A stretch of 64,000 bases of DNA from Marmoricola sp. URHB0036 (GCF_000426045.1 NZ_AUEP01000018.1:39755-103754), one strand, 5' to 3'; numbered from the stretch's first letter, positions 17,968 to 27,807 are shown. Notes: a model not told the origin generated them from the sequence alone. Program-made: numbers and translations.

Positions 17968-19269
17968 TCAGTCGACCGCTGCCGCCTTGGGCTCCAGGAT
18001 CGCCTGGGTGATCATCGGTGCCGTGATCGCGATCTGCCAGGCACGGGCGCCGAGACGCGCGAGCTCTTCCTCGACGGCGGCCTCCATGTCACCGGTGGTC
18101 ACCGGCGGCTTCCACAGCACCCGCCGCAGGTAGTCGGGGGTCAGCAGGTTCTCCACCGGCACGTCGTGCTCCTCCGCGAAGGCGTTGACCAGCGCCCGTG
18201 CCGTCGACAGCCGGGCGGCCGCCACCGGGTCGCGCTCGGCCCAGACCCGCGGAGCCGGCGGACCGTCGGAGCGGATCGTCAACGGGGGCAGCTCGTTGTC
18301 GCGCAGGGCCTTGGCCCGGGCGAGGGCAGCGAGCCACTGGTCGGAGTAGCGGCGCGCCCCGCGACCGTGGAAGCCCTGGGTGTCCAGCAGCTCGGAGGTG
18401 GTGCTCGGCATGGTGTTGGCGGCCACGATGAGCGCGGAGTCGGGGATCAACCGGCCGGGCGTCGTGTCGCGCTGGGCGGCGATCGTGTCGCGGGCCGTCC
18501 ACAGCTCGCGTACGGCGGCCAGCGCGCGCCGCCCCTTGGCCTTGTGGATCCCGGACGTACGCCGCCACGGGTCCTGACGAGGCGGCGGGACGTGGTTGAT
18601 GAGGTGCTGGAACTCCTGCTCGGCCCAGTCGTCCTTGCCCGACTCGACCAGGGCCGCGGCGATCACGTCGCGCAGCTCGACCAGCACCTCGACGTCGAGG
18701 GCGGCGTACTCCAGCCAGGGTTGGGGCAACGGCCGCCGTGACCAGTCGACCGCGGAGTGCTCCTTGCGCATCGACCGGCCCAGGATGACCTCGACCAGGG
18801 TGGCCAGGCCGACGCGGGGATAGCCCAGCAGCCGGGCTGCCAGCTCGGTGTCGAAGAGCCGCACCGGCGTGAGCCCGACCTCGCGCAGGCAGGGGAGGTC
18901 CTGGCTGGCGGCGTGCAGGATCCACTCGGCGTCGCCGATGGCCTCGTTCAGCGAGGACAGGTCGGCGAAGGCGATCGGGTCGATCAGCGCCGTACCCGAT
19001 CCCTCGCGGCGCAGCTGGATCAGGTAGGCGCGGGGGGAGTAGCGGTAGCCGGACGCGCGCTCGGCGTCGAGGGCGATCGGTCCAGTGCCGGCCGCCACCC
19101 TGGTCACGACGTCGGCCAGGGCTGCCTCGGTCTCGGTGATGTCGGGCAACCCGTCGCGCAGCGTCAGCAGCGGCGCAGGAGGCGCCTCCGGCTCTGCGGA
19201 GGTCGCGTCAGTGGTGTCGATGGGCTCGCGGTCGTCGGTGGGCTCTGGCGGATTGCTCGGCCCCGACAT
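17968..19269 (-). CDS. rnd: Ribonuclease D (3'-5' exoribonuclease, HRDC)
   Basis: 433 aa. A DEDD exonuclease domain (about 45-215) shows Exo I LDAERASGYRYS, Exo II ILHAASQDL and Exo III with YAALDVEVL. An HRDC domain (about 245-320) and a second helical region follow. It trims RNA 3' ends such as those of tRNA precursors. The ATG overlaps the stop of the DUF3000 gene (TGATG), so the two are translationally coupled. It converges on the solute-binding gene with 6 bp between them. Confidence 0.92.
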   Translation of the reverse strand: MSGPSNPPEPTDDREPIDTTDATSAEPEAPPAPLLTLRDGLPDITETEAALADVVTRVAAGTGPIALDAERASGYRYSPRAYLIQLRREGSGTALIDPIAFADLSSLNEAIGDAEWILHAASQDLPCLREVGLTPVRLFDTELAARLLGYPRVGLATLVEVILGRSMRKEHSAVDWSRRPLPQPWLEYAALDVEVLVELRDVIAAALVESGKDDWAEQEFQHLINHVPPPRQDPWRRTSGIHKAKGRRALAAVRELWTARDTIAAQRDTTPGRLIPDSALIVAANTMPSTTSELLDTQGFHGRGARRYSDQWLAALARAKALRDNELPPLTIRSDGPPAPRVWAERDPVAAARLSTARALVNAFAEEHDVPVENLLTPDYLRRVLWKPPVTTGDMEAAVEEELARLGARAWQIAITAPMITQAILEPKAAAVD

Positions 19270-19865
19270 CAGCCGCCACGTTGTCCGCGTCGGGAGGGCA
19301 TCGTCGCCACGCCCTCGGGCACCGGCGGGAGTCCGACGGCGGTGCAGAGCAGCTCACCCCATGCCTCGACGTGGGCCGTGAGGTCGCCGGTCGGTGACCA
19401 GGACGCCCGGATCTCGAGCTGGGCGGTGGCCGGCTCGTCGGCCATCCCGCCGAAGCTCTCGGAGCTGACGCAGGTGACGCTGCCCGACGGCACGGCGTAC
19501 GCCGCTCCGTGGGCCTCCAGCGCCTCGGTGAGCCAGCTCCAGCCGACGCCGGCCAGCATGGGATCGCTGACCAGCTCGGGGTCGATCTCGGCGCGGGCGT
19601 AGGCCACGCAGCGGAAGGTGCCGAGCCAGGCGTCGTTGCCGGCCGGGTCGTGGAGCACGACGATGCGACCCGACCCGACGTCCTCGCCCTCGACGGTCAC
19701 GTCGGCCGACAGGGCAGACGCGAACGGGGCGATCCGCTGGGGGGCGGGCATCTCCTCGACGAAGAGCTCGGAGCGGAACTTCGCCGCCCTCATCTGCTTC
19801 ACGGCGCGACTGAACTCGGGCGGAGCCGACGGTGGCTCGATGCGGGGTTGCTCGGGTGCCGCCAT
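19269..19865 (-). CDS. DUF3000 family protein
   Basis: 198 aa. It is a full-length actinobacterial DUF3000 protein: [21 protein letters not shown] near the N-terminus, then [24 protein letters not shown] and [11 protein letters not shown]. The function is not known. It is coupled to the RNase D gene downstream and divergent from hemE, an arrangement common in actinobacteria. No membrane or signal segment is seen. Confidence 0.85.
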   Translation of the reverse strand: MAAPEQPRIEPPSAPPEFSRAVKQMRAAKFRSELFVEEMPAPQRIAPFASALSADVTVEGEDVGSGRIVVLHDPAGNDAWLGTFRCVAYARAEIDPELVSDPMLAGVGWSWLTEALEAHGAAYAVPSGSVTCVSSESFGGMADEPATAQLEIRASWSPTGDLTAHVEAWGELLCTAVGLPPVPEGVATMPSRRGQRGG

Positions 19866-19934
19866 GTCGACAGGTTAGGCCGACGCGGTGGTCCCGGGGA
19901 CCCGACTCGCCGCCTGACCTGCGAAGATCGGCGC

Positions 19935-20987
19935 ATGCCCGCCGCCTCCGCGACCAATCCGGCGCTGCGCGACTCGGCCTTCCTGCGCGCCGCGCGGAGC
20001 GAGCCGACGCCCTACACGCCGGTGTGGTTCATGCGTCAGGCCGGGCGCTCGCTGCCGGAGTACCTCAAGATCCGCGAGGGCACCACCATGCTCGAGTCGT
20101 GCATGCGGCCCGAGCTGGTCGTGGAGATCACCATGCAGCCGGTGAGGCGGTACGGCGTCGACGCGGCGATCTTCTTCAGCGACATCGTGCTGCCCCTGAA
20201 GGCCGTAGGCGTCGACCTCGAGATCGAGCCGGGGGTCGGGCCGGTCGTGGCCGAGCCGGTGCGCACGCTCGCTGACGTCGAGGCCATCCCCGACCTCACC
20301 CCCGAGCACGTCCCGTTCATCACCGAGGCGGTGCAGGGGCTGGTCGGCGAGCTCGGGAACACACCGCTGATCGGCTTCGCCGGTGCGCCGTTCACCGTGG
20401 CGTCGTACCTCGTCGAGGGAGGTCCCTCCAAGGAGCACGCCCAGACCAAGGCGCTGATGTTCGGGGCTCCCGACGTGTGGGACGCGCTGATGCGCAAGAT
20501 CTCCGGGATCGCGGCGGCCTACCTCGAGGTGCAGGTCGACGCCGGTGCCTCGGCGGTGCAGCTGTTCGACTCCTGGGCCGGTGCGGTGACGCGCGACGAC
20601 TACGGCACCTATGTCCAGCCGTGGTCGGCCGAGGTGCTGAGCCGGATCGGTGAGACCGGCGTGCCGCGGATCCACTTCGGGGTCGGCACCGGCGAGATCC
20701 TCGACCTGATGGGCGAGGCCGGCGCCGACGTGGTGGGCGTCGACTGGCGGGTGCCGCTGTCAGCAGGCATCGAACGGGCCGGTGGCCGCGCCGTCCAGGG
20801 CAACCTCGACCCGACACTCGTCTTCGCGCCCACCGAGGTCATGCTCGAGCGGGCCCGCCAGGTGCTCGATGCCGGTGCTGCGGCTCCCGGTCACATCTTC
20901 AACCTCGGCCACGGCGTGATCCCGTCCACCGATCCCGACCAGCTGGCCCGGCTGACCGCCTTCGTCCAGGAGCACTCGGCCCGCTGA
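19935..20987 (+). CDS. hemE: Uroporphyrinogen decarboxylase
   Basis: 350 aa. It converts uroporphyrinogen III to coproporphyrinogen III in the cytoplasm, the last step shared by all heme pathways. The N-terminal signature [13 protein letters not shown] (31-43) carries the active-site Arg residues, and the second signature lies around [23 protein letters not shown] holds the catalytic Asp. ATG 19935 ([14 protein letters not shown]) fits the family length. Later steps (hemY, hemQ) follow 1 kb downstream on the same strand, interrupted by an opposite-strand DUF4349 gene. Confidence 0.96.
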   Translation: MPAASATNPALRDSAFLRAARSEPTPYTPVWFMRQAGRSLPEYLKIREGTTMLESCMRPELVVEITMQPVRRYGVDAAIFFSDIVLPLKAVGVDLEIEPGVGPVVAEPVRTLADVEAIPDLTPEHVPFITEAVQGLVGELGNTPLIGFAGAPFTVASYLVEGGPSKEHAQTKALMFGAPDVWDALMRKISGIAAAYLEVQVDAGASAVQLFDSWAGAVTRDDYGTYVQPWSAEVLSRIGETGVPRIHFGVGTGEILDLMGEAGADVVGVDWRVPLSAGIERAGGRAVQGNLDPTLVFAPTEVMLERARQVLDAGAAAPGHIFNLGHGVIPSTDPDQLARLTAFVQEHSAR

Positions 20988-20991
20988 CCGC

Positions 20992-21924
20992 TCAGGCCTC
21001 GGCGACCGGGGTCGACGGCAGCCGGCGGCGGCGTACCACCCACCACAGAGGTACGCCGAGCAGCGCCAGCAGCACGGCGAACGGGAGCACGGCCCCGAGC
21101 CCCGTGAGCACTGCCACGAAGGTGGCCCGGAACGCGTCCCAGCCGTTCTCCAGCCCGGCCAGGAACCCCTTCGCCTCGTGCGTCGTGCCGTGCACCATCG
21201 GGCGGCTCAGGTACACCGTGATCGTGCTGAGCGAGGTCTGGTCCTCCAGCCACGCCTGCTGCGACTTCAGCGAGTCGAGGTCGGCCTGCCGGCGGGCGAG
21301 GTCGTTCTCGATCGCGATGACGTCGCCGAGCTTCTGCGCCCGCGAGAGCAGGGCCTCGATCTGCTGCACGCTGCGCTCGCCCGCGCGGACCCTGGCATCG
21401 GTGTCGATCACCTTGGTGGTGACGTCCTCGGACTTCTGGCTGCGCTGCTCGACCTCGCCGAGCGTCCCGAACGCGCTCATCGCCTCGTCGAAGTGGTCGC
21501 TCGGCACCCGCAGGGTGAGGGTGCTGTCCGCCAGCCGCCCGTGCTCGTCGCTCGTGCTCTGCTCGTCCGCCACCGACCCGCCCCACGACGTGACCAGCCG
21601 GACGACCTCGGACCGGGCCCTGGCCATGTCCTTGGCGTGCAGTGTCACCTGCCCGGTCGAGATGACCGCGCGCGTCATCGGCGTGGTGACGGAGGCCTCC
21701 CGGATGGACGAGTCGGGCTCCGCCTTCAGCGCTGACGCGCTGGGCTCGGTGCTGCCACCGGCCGTGTCGGCCGTGGCACCCGAGCTGTCGCTGTTGGCCA
21801 CGTTGTCGCCGTCGCGGCCGCCGAGCACCATGGCCGCGTAGACGACGCCGAGGACGACGAGGAGGACGGTGATCACCAGAGCCTGCTTCTTGGTCATGGT
21901 GCTGTGACGCGGGTGACGCCGCAT
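20992..21924 (-). CDS. DUF4349 membrane-anchored coiled-coil protein
   Basis: 310 aa from ATG 21924, which has GGGGGA at close spacing; ATG 21897 lacks a ribosome site. An N-terminal TM helix (about 15-32), an Asp/Ser-rich linker, a DUF4349 domain with a long coiled coil (VRAGERSVQQIEALLSRAQ and further heptads) and a second TM near the C-terminus (PFAVLLALLGVPLWWVV) followed by an Arg-rich tail match the family. Role unknown. Its start region abuts the divergent hemY gene, and its 3' end lies 4 bp from hemE. Confidence 0.8.
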   Translation of the reverse strand: MRRHPRHSTMTKKQALVITVLLVVLGVVYAAMVLGGRDGDNVANSDSSGATADTAGGSTEPSASALKAEPDSSIREASVTTPMTRAVISTGQVTLHAKDMARARSEVVRLVTSWGGSVADEQSTSDEHGRLADSTLTLRVPSDHFDEAMSAFGTLGEVEQRSQKSEDVTTKVIDTDARVRAGERSVQQIEALLSRAQKLGDVIAIENDLARRQADLDSLKSQQAWLEDQTSLSTITVYLSRPMVHGTTHEAKGFLAGLENGWDAFRATFVAVLTGLGAVLPFAVLLALLGVPLWWVVRRRRLPSTPVAEA

Positions 21925-21959
21925 CGGTTCCCCCGATGCCGTTGTGCCACGCTTGCGAC

Positions 21960-23381
21960 GTGCGCGAACCCAGCAGCAGACCGGTCGTGGCGGTCGTCGG
22001 CGGCGGAGTCTCCGGTCTCGCGGCCGCACACCGTGTGCAGCAGCTGCTGCCCACTGCCGAGGTCGTCGTGCTGGAGGCCTCGCCGCGCATCGGAGGCAGC
22101 CTGCGCACCGCCGAGGTCGCCGGTCTCGTCACGGACGTCGGCGCCGAGTCGATCCTCAACCGGCGCCCCGAAGGAGTGGACCTGGCCCGTGAGGTGGGGC
22201 TCGGCGACGACCTCGTGCACCCGGCGACCATCACGGCCAGCCTGTGGAACCGCGGCCGGCTGGTGCCGATGCCGCGCACCTTGATGGGCGTCCCGCTCGA
22301 CCTGCACGGCCTCGACGACGTCCTGTCCGCGAAGGGCCGGGCCAGGGCGGCCATGGATGCCGTGCTCCCGCAGACCGAGCTCGGCGATCGCGACGTCAGT
22401 GTCGGCCACCTCGTGGAGGAACGGCTCGGCAAAGAGGTCGTCGACCGGCTCGTGGAGCCACTGCTCGGCGGGGTGTACGCCGGGCACGCCCGCGAGATCT
22501 CGGCCCGGGCCGCCGTACCCCAGCTGGTGGCGAAGCTCGGTCAGGACCGCTCCCTGATGCACGCCGCAGCGGCCGCCACCCGTCCGCCCGACTCGACGGC
22601 CGCGCCAGTGTTCGCCGGCCTGCGCGGGGGAGTGGGGCGCCTGCCCGGGGAGCTGGCCCGCGCCGCTGGCGCCACGATCCGCACCGGCGCTACGGTCCGG
22701 GAGCTGGCGCGCCGACCGGACGGTGGCTGGAGTCTCGTCGTCGGTCCGACTCGTGACCTGGAGCTGGTCCTGGCGGACGCCGTCGTGCTGGCGACGCCGG
22801 CCCGCGCCACCTCGAGGCTGCTCGCCGATGCTGCGCCGGCGTCCGCGCTGGCGCTCGGGCGTGTCGAGTACGCCTCGATGGCCATCGTCACGCTGGCCGT
22901 CGCGTCTGCGGCGTTCCCCGAGGTGCCCGGCTCCGGCTTCCTGGTACCACCGGTCGACGGGCACGCCGTGAAGGCATCGACCTTCTCCTTCGCCAAGTGG
23001 GACTGGGTCCGCGAGGCGGGAGCGGGCGCCTCTGATCCGGTGGTCATCCTGCGTTGCTCGCTGGGCCGTCACCGGGAGGAGCAGACGCTCCAGCGCACCG
23101 ACGAGGAGCTGGTCGGGCTGGCCCTGCGTGACCTCACCGATGCGATCGGGCTCTCGGTCCGGCCGGTCGACACGCACGTGCAGCGGTGGGGTGGCGCACT
23201 GCCTCAGTACGCCGTGGGCCACCTCGACCGGGTCTCCTCGATCCGGGCCGAGCTGGCTCGGCTGCCCGGCATCGCGGTCTGCGGCTCGGCGTACGACGGA
23301 GTGGGGATCCCCGCCTGCATCGCCTCGGCACACCTGGCGGCTGCGGAGGTCGTGGAGGACCTTGCGACAATGGGGCCATGA
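21960..23381 (+). CDS. hemY: Coproporphyrinogen III / protoporphyrinogen oxidase (HemY/CgoX)
   Basis: 473 aa from GTG 21960; ATG 21936 in frame would add 8 residues, and neither start has a good ribosome site. The FAD Rossmann motif [15 protein letters not shown] lies at the N-terminus, followed by [15 protein letters not shown], typical of this oxidase. Actinobacteria use it to oxidise coproporphyrinogen III to coproporphyrin III in the coproporphyrin-dependent pathway. Its stop overlaps hemQ by ATGA. FAD-linked and soluble or membrane-associated. Confidence 0.9.
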   Translation: MREPSSRPVVAVVGGGVSGLAAAHRVQQLLPTAEVVVLEASPRIGGSLRTAEVAGLVTDVGAESILNRRPEGVDLAREVGLGDDLVHPATITASLWNRGRLVPMPRTLMGVPLDLHGLDDVLSAKGRARAAMDAVLPQTELGDRDVSVGHLVEERLGKEVVDRLVEPLLGGVYAGHAREISARAAVPQLVAKLGQDRSLMHAAAAATRPPDSTAAPVFAGLRGGVGRLPGELARAAGATIRTGATVRELARRPDGGWSLVVGPTRDLELVLADAVVLATPARATSRLLADAAPASALALGRVEYASMAIVTLAVASAAFPEVPGSGFLVPPVDGHAVKASTFSFAKWDWVREAGAGASDPVVILRCSLGRHREEQTLQRTDEELVGLALRDLTDAIGLSVRPVDTHVQRWGGALPQYAVGHLDRVSSIRAELARLPGIAVCGSAYDGVGIPACIASAHLAAAEVVEDLATMGP

Positions 23382-24076
23382 CCAGCGGGAAGAAGGCGCG
23401 CGAGCTCAACGACACGATCCGCTACACGATGTGGTCGGTGTTCCGGCTGCGCGACGTGTTCGGCGACGACGCGTTCCGCCACGAGGAGGCGCGGCAGGTC
23501 GACGAGCTGGTCGCCAAGCTCGCGGCGGACGACGTCGTGGTCCGGGGCATGTACGAGCTCAGCGGACTCCGCGCCGACGCCGACGTGATGGTCTGGTGGC
23601 ACGCAGAGGAGATCGAGAAGCTCCAGGACGCCTACCAGCAGCTGCGGCGTACGTCGTTCGGCAGTCGGCTCGAACCCGTGTGGTCACAGGTCGCCCTGCA
23701 CCGCCCGGCGGAGTTCAACAAGAGCCACATCCCGGCCTTCCTGGCCGACGAGGAGGCCCGTGCCTACGTCTGCGTCTACCCGTTCGTGCGCTCCTACGAG
23801 TGGTACCTCCTCGAGGACTCCGAGCGCCGTCGCCTGCTCGCCGAGCACGGCCAGATGGCGCGTGAGTACCCCGACGTCCGCGCCAACACCGTCGCCAGCT
23901 TCGCCCTCGGCGACTACGAGTGGCTGCTGGCCTTCGAGGCCGACGAGCTGCACCGCATCGTCGACCTGATGCGCCACCTCCGCGGCTCGGAGACCCGCCG
24001 CCACGTCCGCGAGGAGATCCCCTTCTACACCGGCCGCCGGCGTACGCCGACCGAGCTGGTCACCTCGATGCCGTAG
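23378..24076 (+). CDS. hemQ: Coproheme decarboxylase HemQ/ChdC
   Basis: 232 aa. It belongs to the chlorite-dismutase-like family and uses H2O2 to turn coproheme into heme b. [13 protein letters not shown] holds Tyr134, at the position of the catalytic Tyr of actinobacterial ChdC, and EHGQM holds His157, matching the distal or proximal histidine region. The start overlaps the hemY stop (ATGA), so the two enzymes are made together. With hemE nearby it confirms the coproporphyrin-dependent route. Confidence 0.94.
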   Translation: MTSGKKARELNDTIRYTMWSVFRLRDVFGDDAFRHEEARQVDELVAKLAADDVVVRGMYELSGLRADADVMVWWHAEEIEKLQDAYQQLRRTSFGSRLEPVWSQVALHRPAEFNKSHIPAFLADEEARAYVCVYPFVRSYEWYLLEDSERRRLLAEHGQMAREYPDVRANTVASFALGDYEWLLAFEADELHRIVDLMRHLRGSETRRHVREEIPFYTGRRRTPTELVTSMP

Positions 24077-24084
24077 CCGCCGAC

Positions 24085-24516
24085 ATGCCCACCTTCACGA
24101 CGACCGTGCTCCAGGACGGCAACAACACCGGCATCGAGGTGCCCGAGGAGATCGTGCTCGGCTTCGGCGCCGGCAAGCGCGTGCCGGTCGTGGTCACCCT
24201 CAACGGCCACACCTGGCGCTCGACGGTCGCGGTGTACGGCGGCAAGTACCTGCTCGGCATTGCCAAGGTCAACCGCGAGGCAGCCGGGGTGAGCGGCGGC
24301 GAGACCCATGAGATCACCCTGGAGCACGACACCGCCGAGCGCACCGTCGAGGTCCCGGCCGACCTGGCCGCGGCACTGGCCGAGGCGGGCCTGCGCGCAG
24401 CCTTCGACGCCCTCGCCTTCACCTACCGCAAGGAGCACGTCCGCTCGGTGGAGGAGGCCAAGGCCCAGGCCACCGGCGAGCGCCGGATCGCCAAGGTGGT
24501 CGACGGGCTCCGGTAA
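24085..24516 (+). CDS. DUF1905 / YdeI-like protein
   Basis: 143 aa from ATG 24085, 8 nt after hemQ, so probably in the same operon. The first 95 residues form a DUF1905 beta domain (VPEEIVLGFGAGKRVPVVVTLNG and YLLGIAKVNREAAGV). The C-terminal part has the bacteriocin-protection YdeI/OmpD-associated motif (LRAAFDALAFTYRKEHVRSVEEAK). No enzymatic role is established. It may simply be cotranscribed with heme genes. Confidence 0.78.
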   Translation: MPTFTTTVLQDGNNTGIEVPEEIVLGFGAGKRVPVVVTLNGHTWRSTVAVYGGKYLLGIAKVNREAAGVSGGETHEITLEHDTAERTVEVPADLAAALAEAGLRAAFDALAFTYRKEHVRSVEEAKAQATGERRIAKVVDGLR

Positions 24517-24535
24517 GCGGTCACACGAGTGCTCA

Positions 24536-24561
24536 GGTTTCACAACACGTGTTGTGAAACC
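24536..24561. terminator. Perfect 26-bp palindrome between convergent genes
   Basis: GGTTTCACAACAC (24536-24548) is followed directly by its exact reverse complement (24549-24561). It sits 20 bp after the DUF1905 stop and 11 bp before the msrB stop on the other strand, so a bidirectional terminator is the simplest reading. It has no separate U tract but is relatively A+T rich for this genome; a protein-binding site is the alternative. Confidence 0.6.
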
Positions 24562-24571
24562 GACAACCCCT

Positions 24572-24991
24572 TCACGCGTCCTCCGGCCCATCCTCAGGCT
24601 CGAGCGTCAGGCTGATCGAGTTGATGCAGTAGCGCTGGTCGGTGGGGGTGCCGTAGCCCTCGCCCTCGAAGACGTGGCCCAGGTGTGAGCCGCAGTTGGC
24701 GCACCGGACCTCGGTACGGACGCTGCCGAACGAGCGGTCCTCGATGTACTCCACCCGGTCCTCGGCCAGCGGCGCGTAGAACGACGGCCAGCCGCAGTGG
24801 GAGTCGAACTTGGTCTCCGAGCGGAACAGCTCGGTCTTGCAGGCGCGGCAACGGTAGACGCCGACGGTCTTGGTGTCGGTGTACTCACCCGTGAACGGCG
24901 CCTCGGTGCCGGCCTGGCGCAGCACCTTGAACTCGTCGGCCGACAGCTCCTCGCGCCACTCGGCGTCGCTCTTCTTCACCTGGTAGGTCAT
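24572..24991 (-). CDS. msrB: Peptide-methionine (R)-S-oxide reductase
   Basis: 139 aa, full length for MsrB. It reduces the R-isomer of methionine sulfoxide in proteins using thioredoxin. Catalytic Cys122 is in RYCINS, and two zinc-binding CxxC pairs are seen (C48/C51 and C97/C100). SHCGWPSF (Cys66) is the usual active-site loop. ATG 24991 starts MTYQVKKSDAEWR. Monocistronic; divergent from the ferredoxin-reductase/desaturase operon. Confidence 0.95.
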   Translation of the reverse strand: MTYQVKKSDAEWREELSADEFKVLRQAGTEAPFTGEYTDTKTVGVYRCRACKTELFRSETKFDSHCGWPSFYAPLAEDRVEYIEDRSFGSVRTEVRCANCGSHLGHVFEGEGYGTPTDQRYCINSISLTLEPEDGPEDA

Positions 24992-25036
24992 GCCTCCACG
25001 GTAGTGACCGCTGCAAGAGACAGTCGCGCAGAGGAC

Positions 25037-25065
25037 TTGACGACTTCGGTGTACGACTGTTCACT
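25037..25065 (+). promoter_or_regulatory. Probable sigma-A-type promoter of reductase/desaturase operon
   Basis: TTGACG (25037-25042) and TTCACT (25060-25065) are separated by 17 bp and lie 38-67 bp before the reductase ATG. The fit to TTGACA-N17-TATAAT is good in the -35 box and fair in the -10 box. Confidence 0.45.
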
Positions 25066-25103
25066 GGGGAGTTCATCCCACGATCGACAGGAGACGGACA
25101 GGC

Positions 25104-26180
25104 ATGGTCGCTGAGAGGGTCTCGTGGTCCGAGGTCCGCAAGTTCGGAGCCCGTCTGACCACTCCGCTCCACCCCGACGACTACCTCTCCCTGATCAACC
25201 CGCTCTGGACCGCGCGCGAGCTGCGCGGCCGGGTCGAGAAGGTCATCCCGGAGACGGACGACGCCGCGACGATCGTGATCAGGCCCGGCTGGGGCTGGCG
25301 CTACGACCACAAGCCCGGGCAGTACGTCGGCATCGGGATCCAGGTCAAGGGCAAGTTCCACTGGCGCTCCTACTCGGTGTCCTCGCCGCCCAAGCGGGAC
25401 GGGCGCACCATCGCCATCACGGTGCGCGCCATGCCCGAGGGCTTCTTGTCCAGCCACCTCGTGCAGGGGCTCGAGCCGGGCACGATCATCCGGCTGGCGG
25501 AGCCCAACGGAGACTTCGTGCTGCCGGAGCCGCCGCCCGAGAAGATCCTCTTCCTGGTCGCCGGCAGCGGCATCACGCCCGTCATGGCGATGCTGCGCAC
25601 CCTCGACCGCCGCAACACGATGCCCGACGTGGTGGTGGCCTACAGCTCGCCGACCAAGGAGCGGATGATCTTCCGCGACGAGATCGTCGAGCTCAGCGAG
25701 AAGCACGAGGGCCTGTCCCTCCACGAGCAGCACACCGACTCCGACGGCATCCTCGAGATGAGCGACCTCGAGCGCATCTGCCCGGACTGGAAGGAACGCG
25801 AGACGTGGGCCTGTGGGCCGTCGCCGATGCTCGACGCGGCCGAGGAGCACTGGGAGGCAGCAGGTCTCGAGGACTCGCTCCACCTCGAGCGCTTCACCCT
25901 CGAGCTCGGTGGCGAGGGTGGGGAGGGCGGCACGATCACCTTCCGCAACTCCAACAAGACCACGGACGCCGACGGCGCGACCTCGCTGATGGAGGCCGGG
26001 GAGGAAGCCGGCATCGGCATGCCCTACGGCTGCCGCATGGGCATCTGCCACACCTGCACGCTCACGCTCGTCGAGGGGACGGTGCGCGACATGCGCAACG
26101 GCGACGAGACCTCCGGCCCCAACGAACCCATCCAGACCTGCATCACTGCAGCAGCCGGTGACTGCACGCTCGACATCTGA
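25104..26180 (+). CDS. Ferredoxin reductase with C-terminal [2Fe-2S] domain
   Basis: 358 aa. An FNR-type module binds FAD (RSYS, 88-91) and NAD(P)H (GSGITP, 154-159; CGPSPM, 237-242). The plant-type ferredoxin domain at the C-terminus has cluster ligands C310, C315, C318 and C346. It passes electrons from NAD(P)H to a diiron partner. The desaturase gene starts 23 nt downstream, the same pairing as Rv3230c-DesA3 of mycobacteria, so it is almost certainly that enzyme's reductase. Confidence 0.93.
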   Translation: MVAERVSWSEVRKFGARLTTPLHPDDYLSLINPLWTARELRGRVEKVIPETDDAATIVIRPGWGWRYDHKPGQYVGIGIQVKGKFHWRSYSVSSPPKRDGRTIAITVRAMPEGFLSSHLVQGLEPGTIIRLAEPNGDFVLPEPPPEKILFLVAGSGITPVMAMLRTLDRRNTMPDVVVAYSSPTKERMIFRDEIVELSEKHEGLSLHEQHTDSDGILEMSDLERICPDWKERETWACGPSPMLDAAEEHWEAAGLEDSLHLERFTLELGGEGGEGGTITFRNSNKTTDADGATSLMEAGEEAGIGMPYGCRMGICHTCTLTLVEGTVRDMRNGDETSGPNEPIQTCITAAAGDCTLDI

Positions 26181-26203
26181 CCGACCACGAAGGGACACCC
26201 GGC

Positions 26204-27400
26204 ATGGCTATCGCCGATGTGAAGGAATACACGCACCTCAGCGAGGAGGAGGTCGACGAGCTCGGCCGAGAGCTCGACCAGATCCGCCAGGACATCGAGG
26301 AGTCGCGCAACGACGACGACGCGGCGTACATCAACCGGATGATCACGATCCAGCGACGGCTCGCCGTCGCCGGACGCATCACTCTGTTCGCGAGCAAGTG
26401 GAAGCCGGCCTTCTGGGCTGGCGCCGGCATGCTCGCCGCGGCCAAGATCCTCGAGAACATGGAGATCGGCCACAACGTCATGCACGGCCAGTGGGACTGG
26501 ATGAACGACCCCGAGATCCACTCCAGCACCTGGGAGTGGGACACCGCCCAGCCCGCCGAGCAGTGGAAGCACTCACACAACTACGTGCACCACCAGTTCA
26601 CCAACGTGCTGGGTCACGACAACGACATCGGCTACGGCGTCCTGCGGATGGCCCGCGAGCAGAAGTGGAGCCCGTTCAACCTCGGGCAGCCGGTCTACAA
26701 CGCCATGCTGGCCACGTTGTTCCAGTGGGGCGTCGCGCTGCACGACCTCGACATCGAGGCGATCCGCAAGCGCGAGAAGGACCCCAAGGTGATGAAGAAG
26801 CAGCTCGCGCAGATCGGCCGGAAGGTACGCCGCCAGATCGGCAAGGACTACCTCTTCTTCCCGGCGCTGACCGGGCCTGCCTTCCTGCACACGGCGGCCG
26901 CCAACGGGCTGGCCAACCTGACGCGCAACCTGTGGTCCTACATGATCATCTTCTGCGGGCACTTCCCCGACGGCGCCCTGCACTTCACCGAGGAGGAGAT
27001 CGAGGACGAGACCCGCGCGGAGTGGTACCTCCGCCAGATGCTCGGCTCGGCCAACTTCACCGGCAGCCCGCTTCTGCACATCGCCTCCGGGAACCTCGGC
27101 TACCAGATCGAGCACCACCTGTTCCCCGACCTGCCGAGCAACCGCTACGCGGAGATCAGCGACCGGGTGCGACCGCTGGCCGAGAAGTACGGCATCCCGT
27201 ACACCACCGGCCCGCTGTACAAGCAGTACGGCCAGGCGCTGCGCACGATCACGAAGCTCTCGCTGCCCAACAAGTTCACCAAGCCGGACCGGCGCGACTA
27301 CCCGGAGACTCCCGAGGTTCCCCGCGGCCGGCGCCGCGACGACGAGCGTCCGACCCGGGCCTCCGAGACCGGTGCCTGGACCTCCAAGGTGACCGCGTGA
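26204..27400 (+). CDS. Membrane fatty acid desaturase (DesA3-like, delta-9 type)
   Basis: 398 aa. Three histidine boxes for the diiron centre are visible: GHNVMH (89-94), HSHNYVHH (123-130) and QIEHH in a GYQIEHHLFPDLP context. Membrane helices surround residues 65-85 and 180-270. The family inserts a double bond in acyl-CoA or acyl chains using O2 and electrons from the reductase just upstream, adjusting membrane fluidity. Stop and the next start overlap (GTGA). Confidence 0.93.
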   Translation: MAIADVKEYTHLSEEEVDELGRELDQIRQDIEESRNDDDAAYINRMITIQRRLAVAGRITLFASKWKPAFWAGAGMLAAAKILENMEIGHNVMHGQWDWMNDPEIHSSTWEWDTAQPAEQWKHSHNYVHHQFTNVLGHDNDIGYGVLRMAREQKWSPFNLGQPVYNAMLATLFQWGVALHDLDIEAIRKREKDPKVMKKQLAQIGRKVRRQIGKDYLFFPALTGPAFLHTAAANGLANLTRNLWSYMIIFCGHFPDGALHFTEEEIEDETRAEWYLRQMLGSANFTGSPLLHIASGNLGYQIEHHLFPDLPSNRYAEISDRVRPLAEKYGIPYTTGPLYKQYGQALRTITKLSLPNKFTKPDRRDYPETPEVPRGRRRDDERPTRASETGAWTSKVTA

Positions 27401-27807
27401 TCGACCAACCGGCAGGCGGACTGGACATCCGCGGGGGAGATGTCCCGTTCGCCAGCATGGGTGATCTCGGGCTGGACAAGCGCAAGGTCACGCAGTGCGC
27501 GCTGAGCCGGATCTGCGGGGTGTGCGGCGACAGCCTCGCGCGCCCGGTGGCCTTCCTCGGCAGCGAGGACGAGGCGGAGCGCAACGAGTTCCACTTCCCG
27601 CCGACGCACCGGGCCTGTGCGGAGGCGGCCATCGAGGTGTGGGGTAGCAGGTCCGCCTCGCTGGGGCACGCGTCGCAGCCGTCCTCCTGGGCGCTGGTGA
27701 CCACCTCGGGCTTCGAGTTCGTCCGACCCACCGCGGAGTGGGTCGATCGACGGCCGGTGTTCGCGCCGAACTCGGTGATCGAGGACGTCAGGCTGCCCGC
27801 GTCCTGA
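27397..27807 (+). CDS. Conserved hypothetical protein with Cys pairs, coupled to desaturase
   Basis: 136 aa from GTG 27397, overlapping the desaturase stop by GTGA. CALSRICGVCGDSL gives three closely spaced cysteines, and HRACAEAA adds another Cys with a His (FHFPPTHRAC), together suggesting a small metal-binding site. No signal peptide or membrane helix. I do not recognise the family; coupling implies a link to the desaturase system, for example as an accessory protein. Confidence 0.65.
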   Translation: MIDQPAGGLDIRGGDVPFASMGDLGLDKRKVTQCALSRICGVCGDSLARPVAFLGSEDEAERNEFHFPPTHRACAEAAIEVWGSRSASLGHASQPSSWALVTTSGFEFVRPTAEWVDRRPVFAPNSVIEDVRLPAS

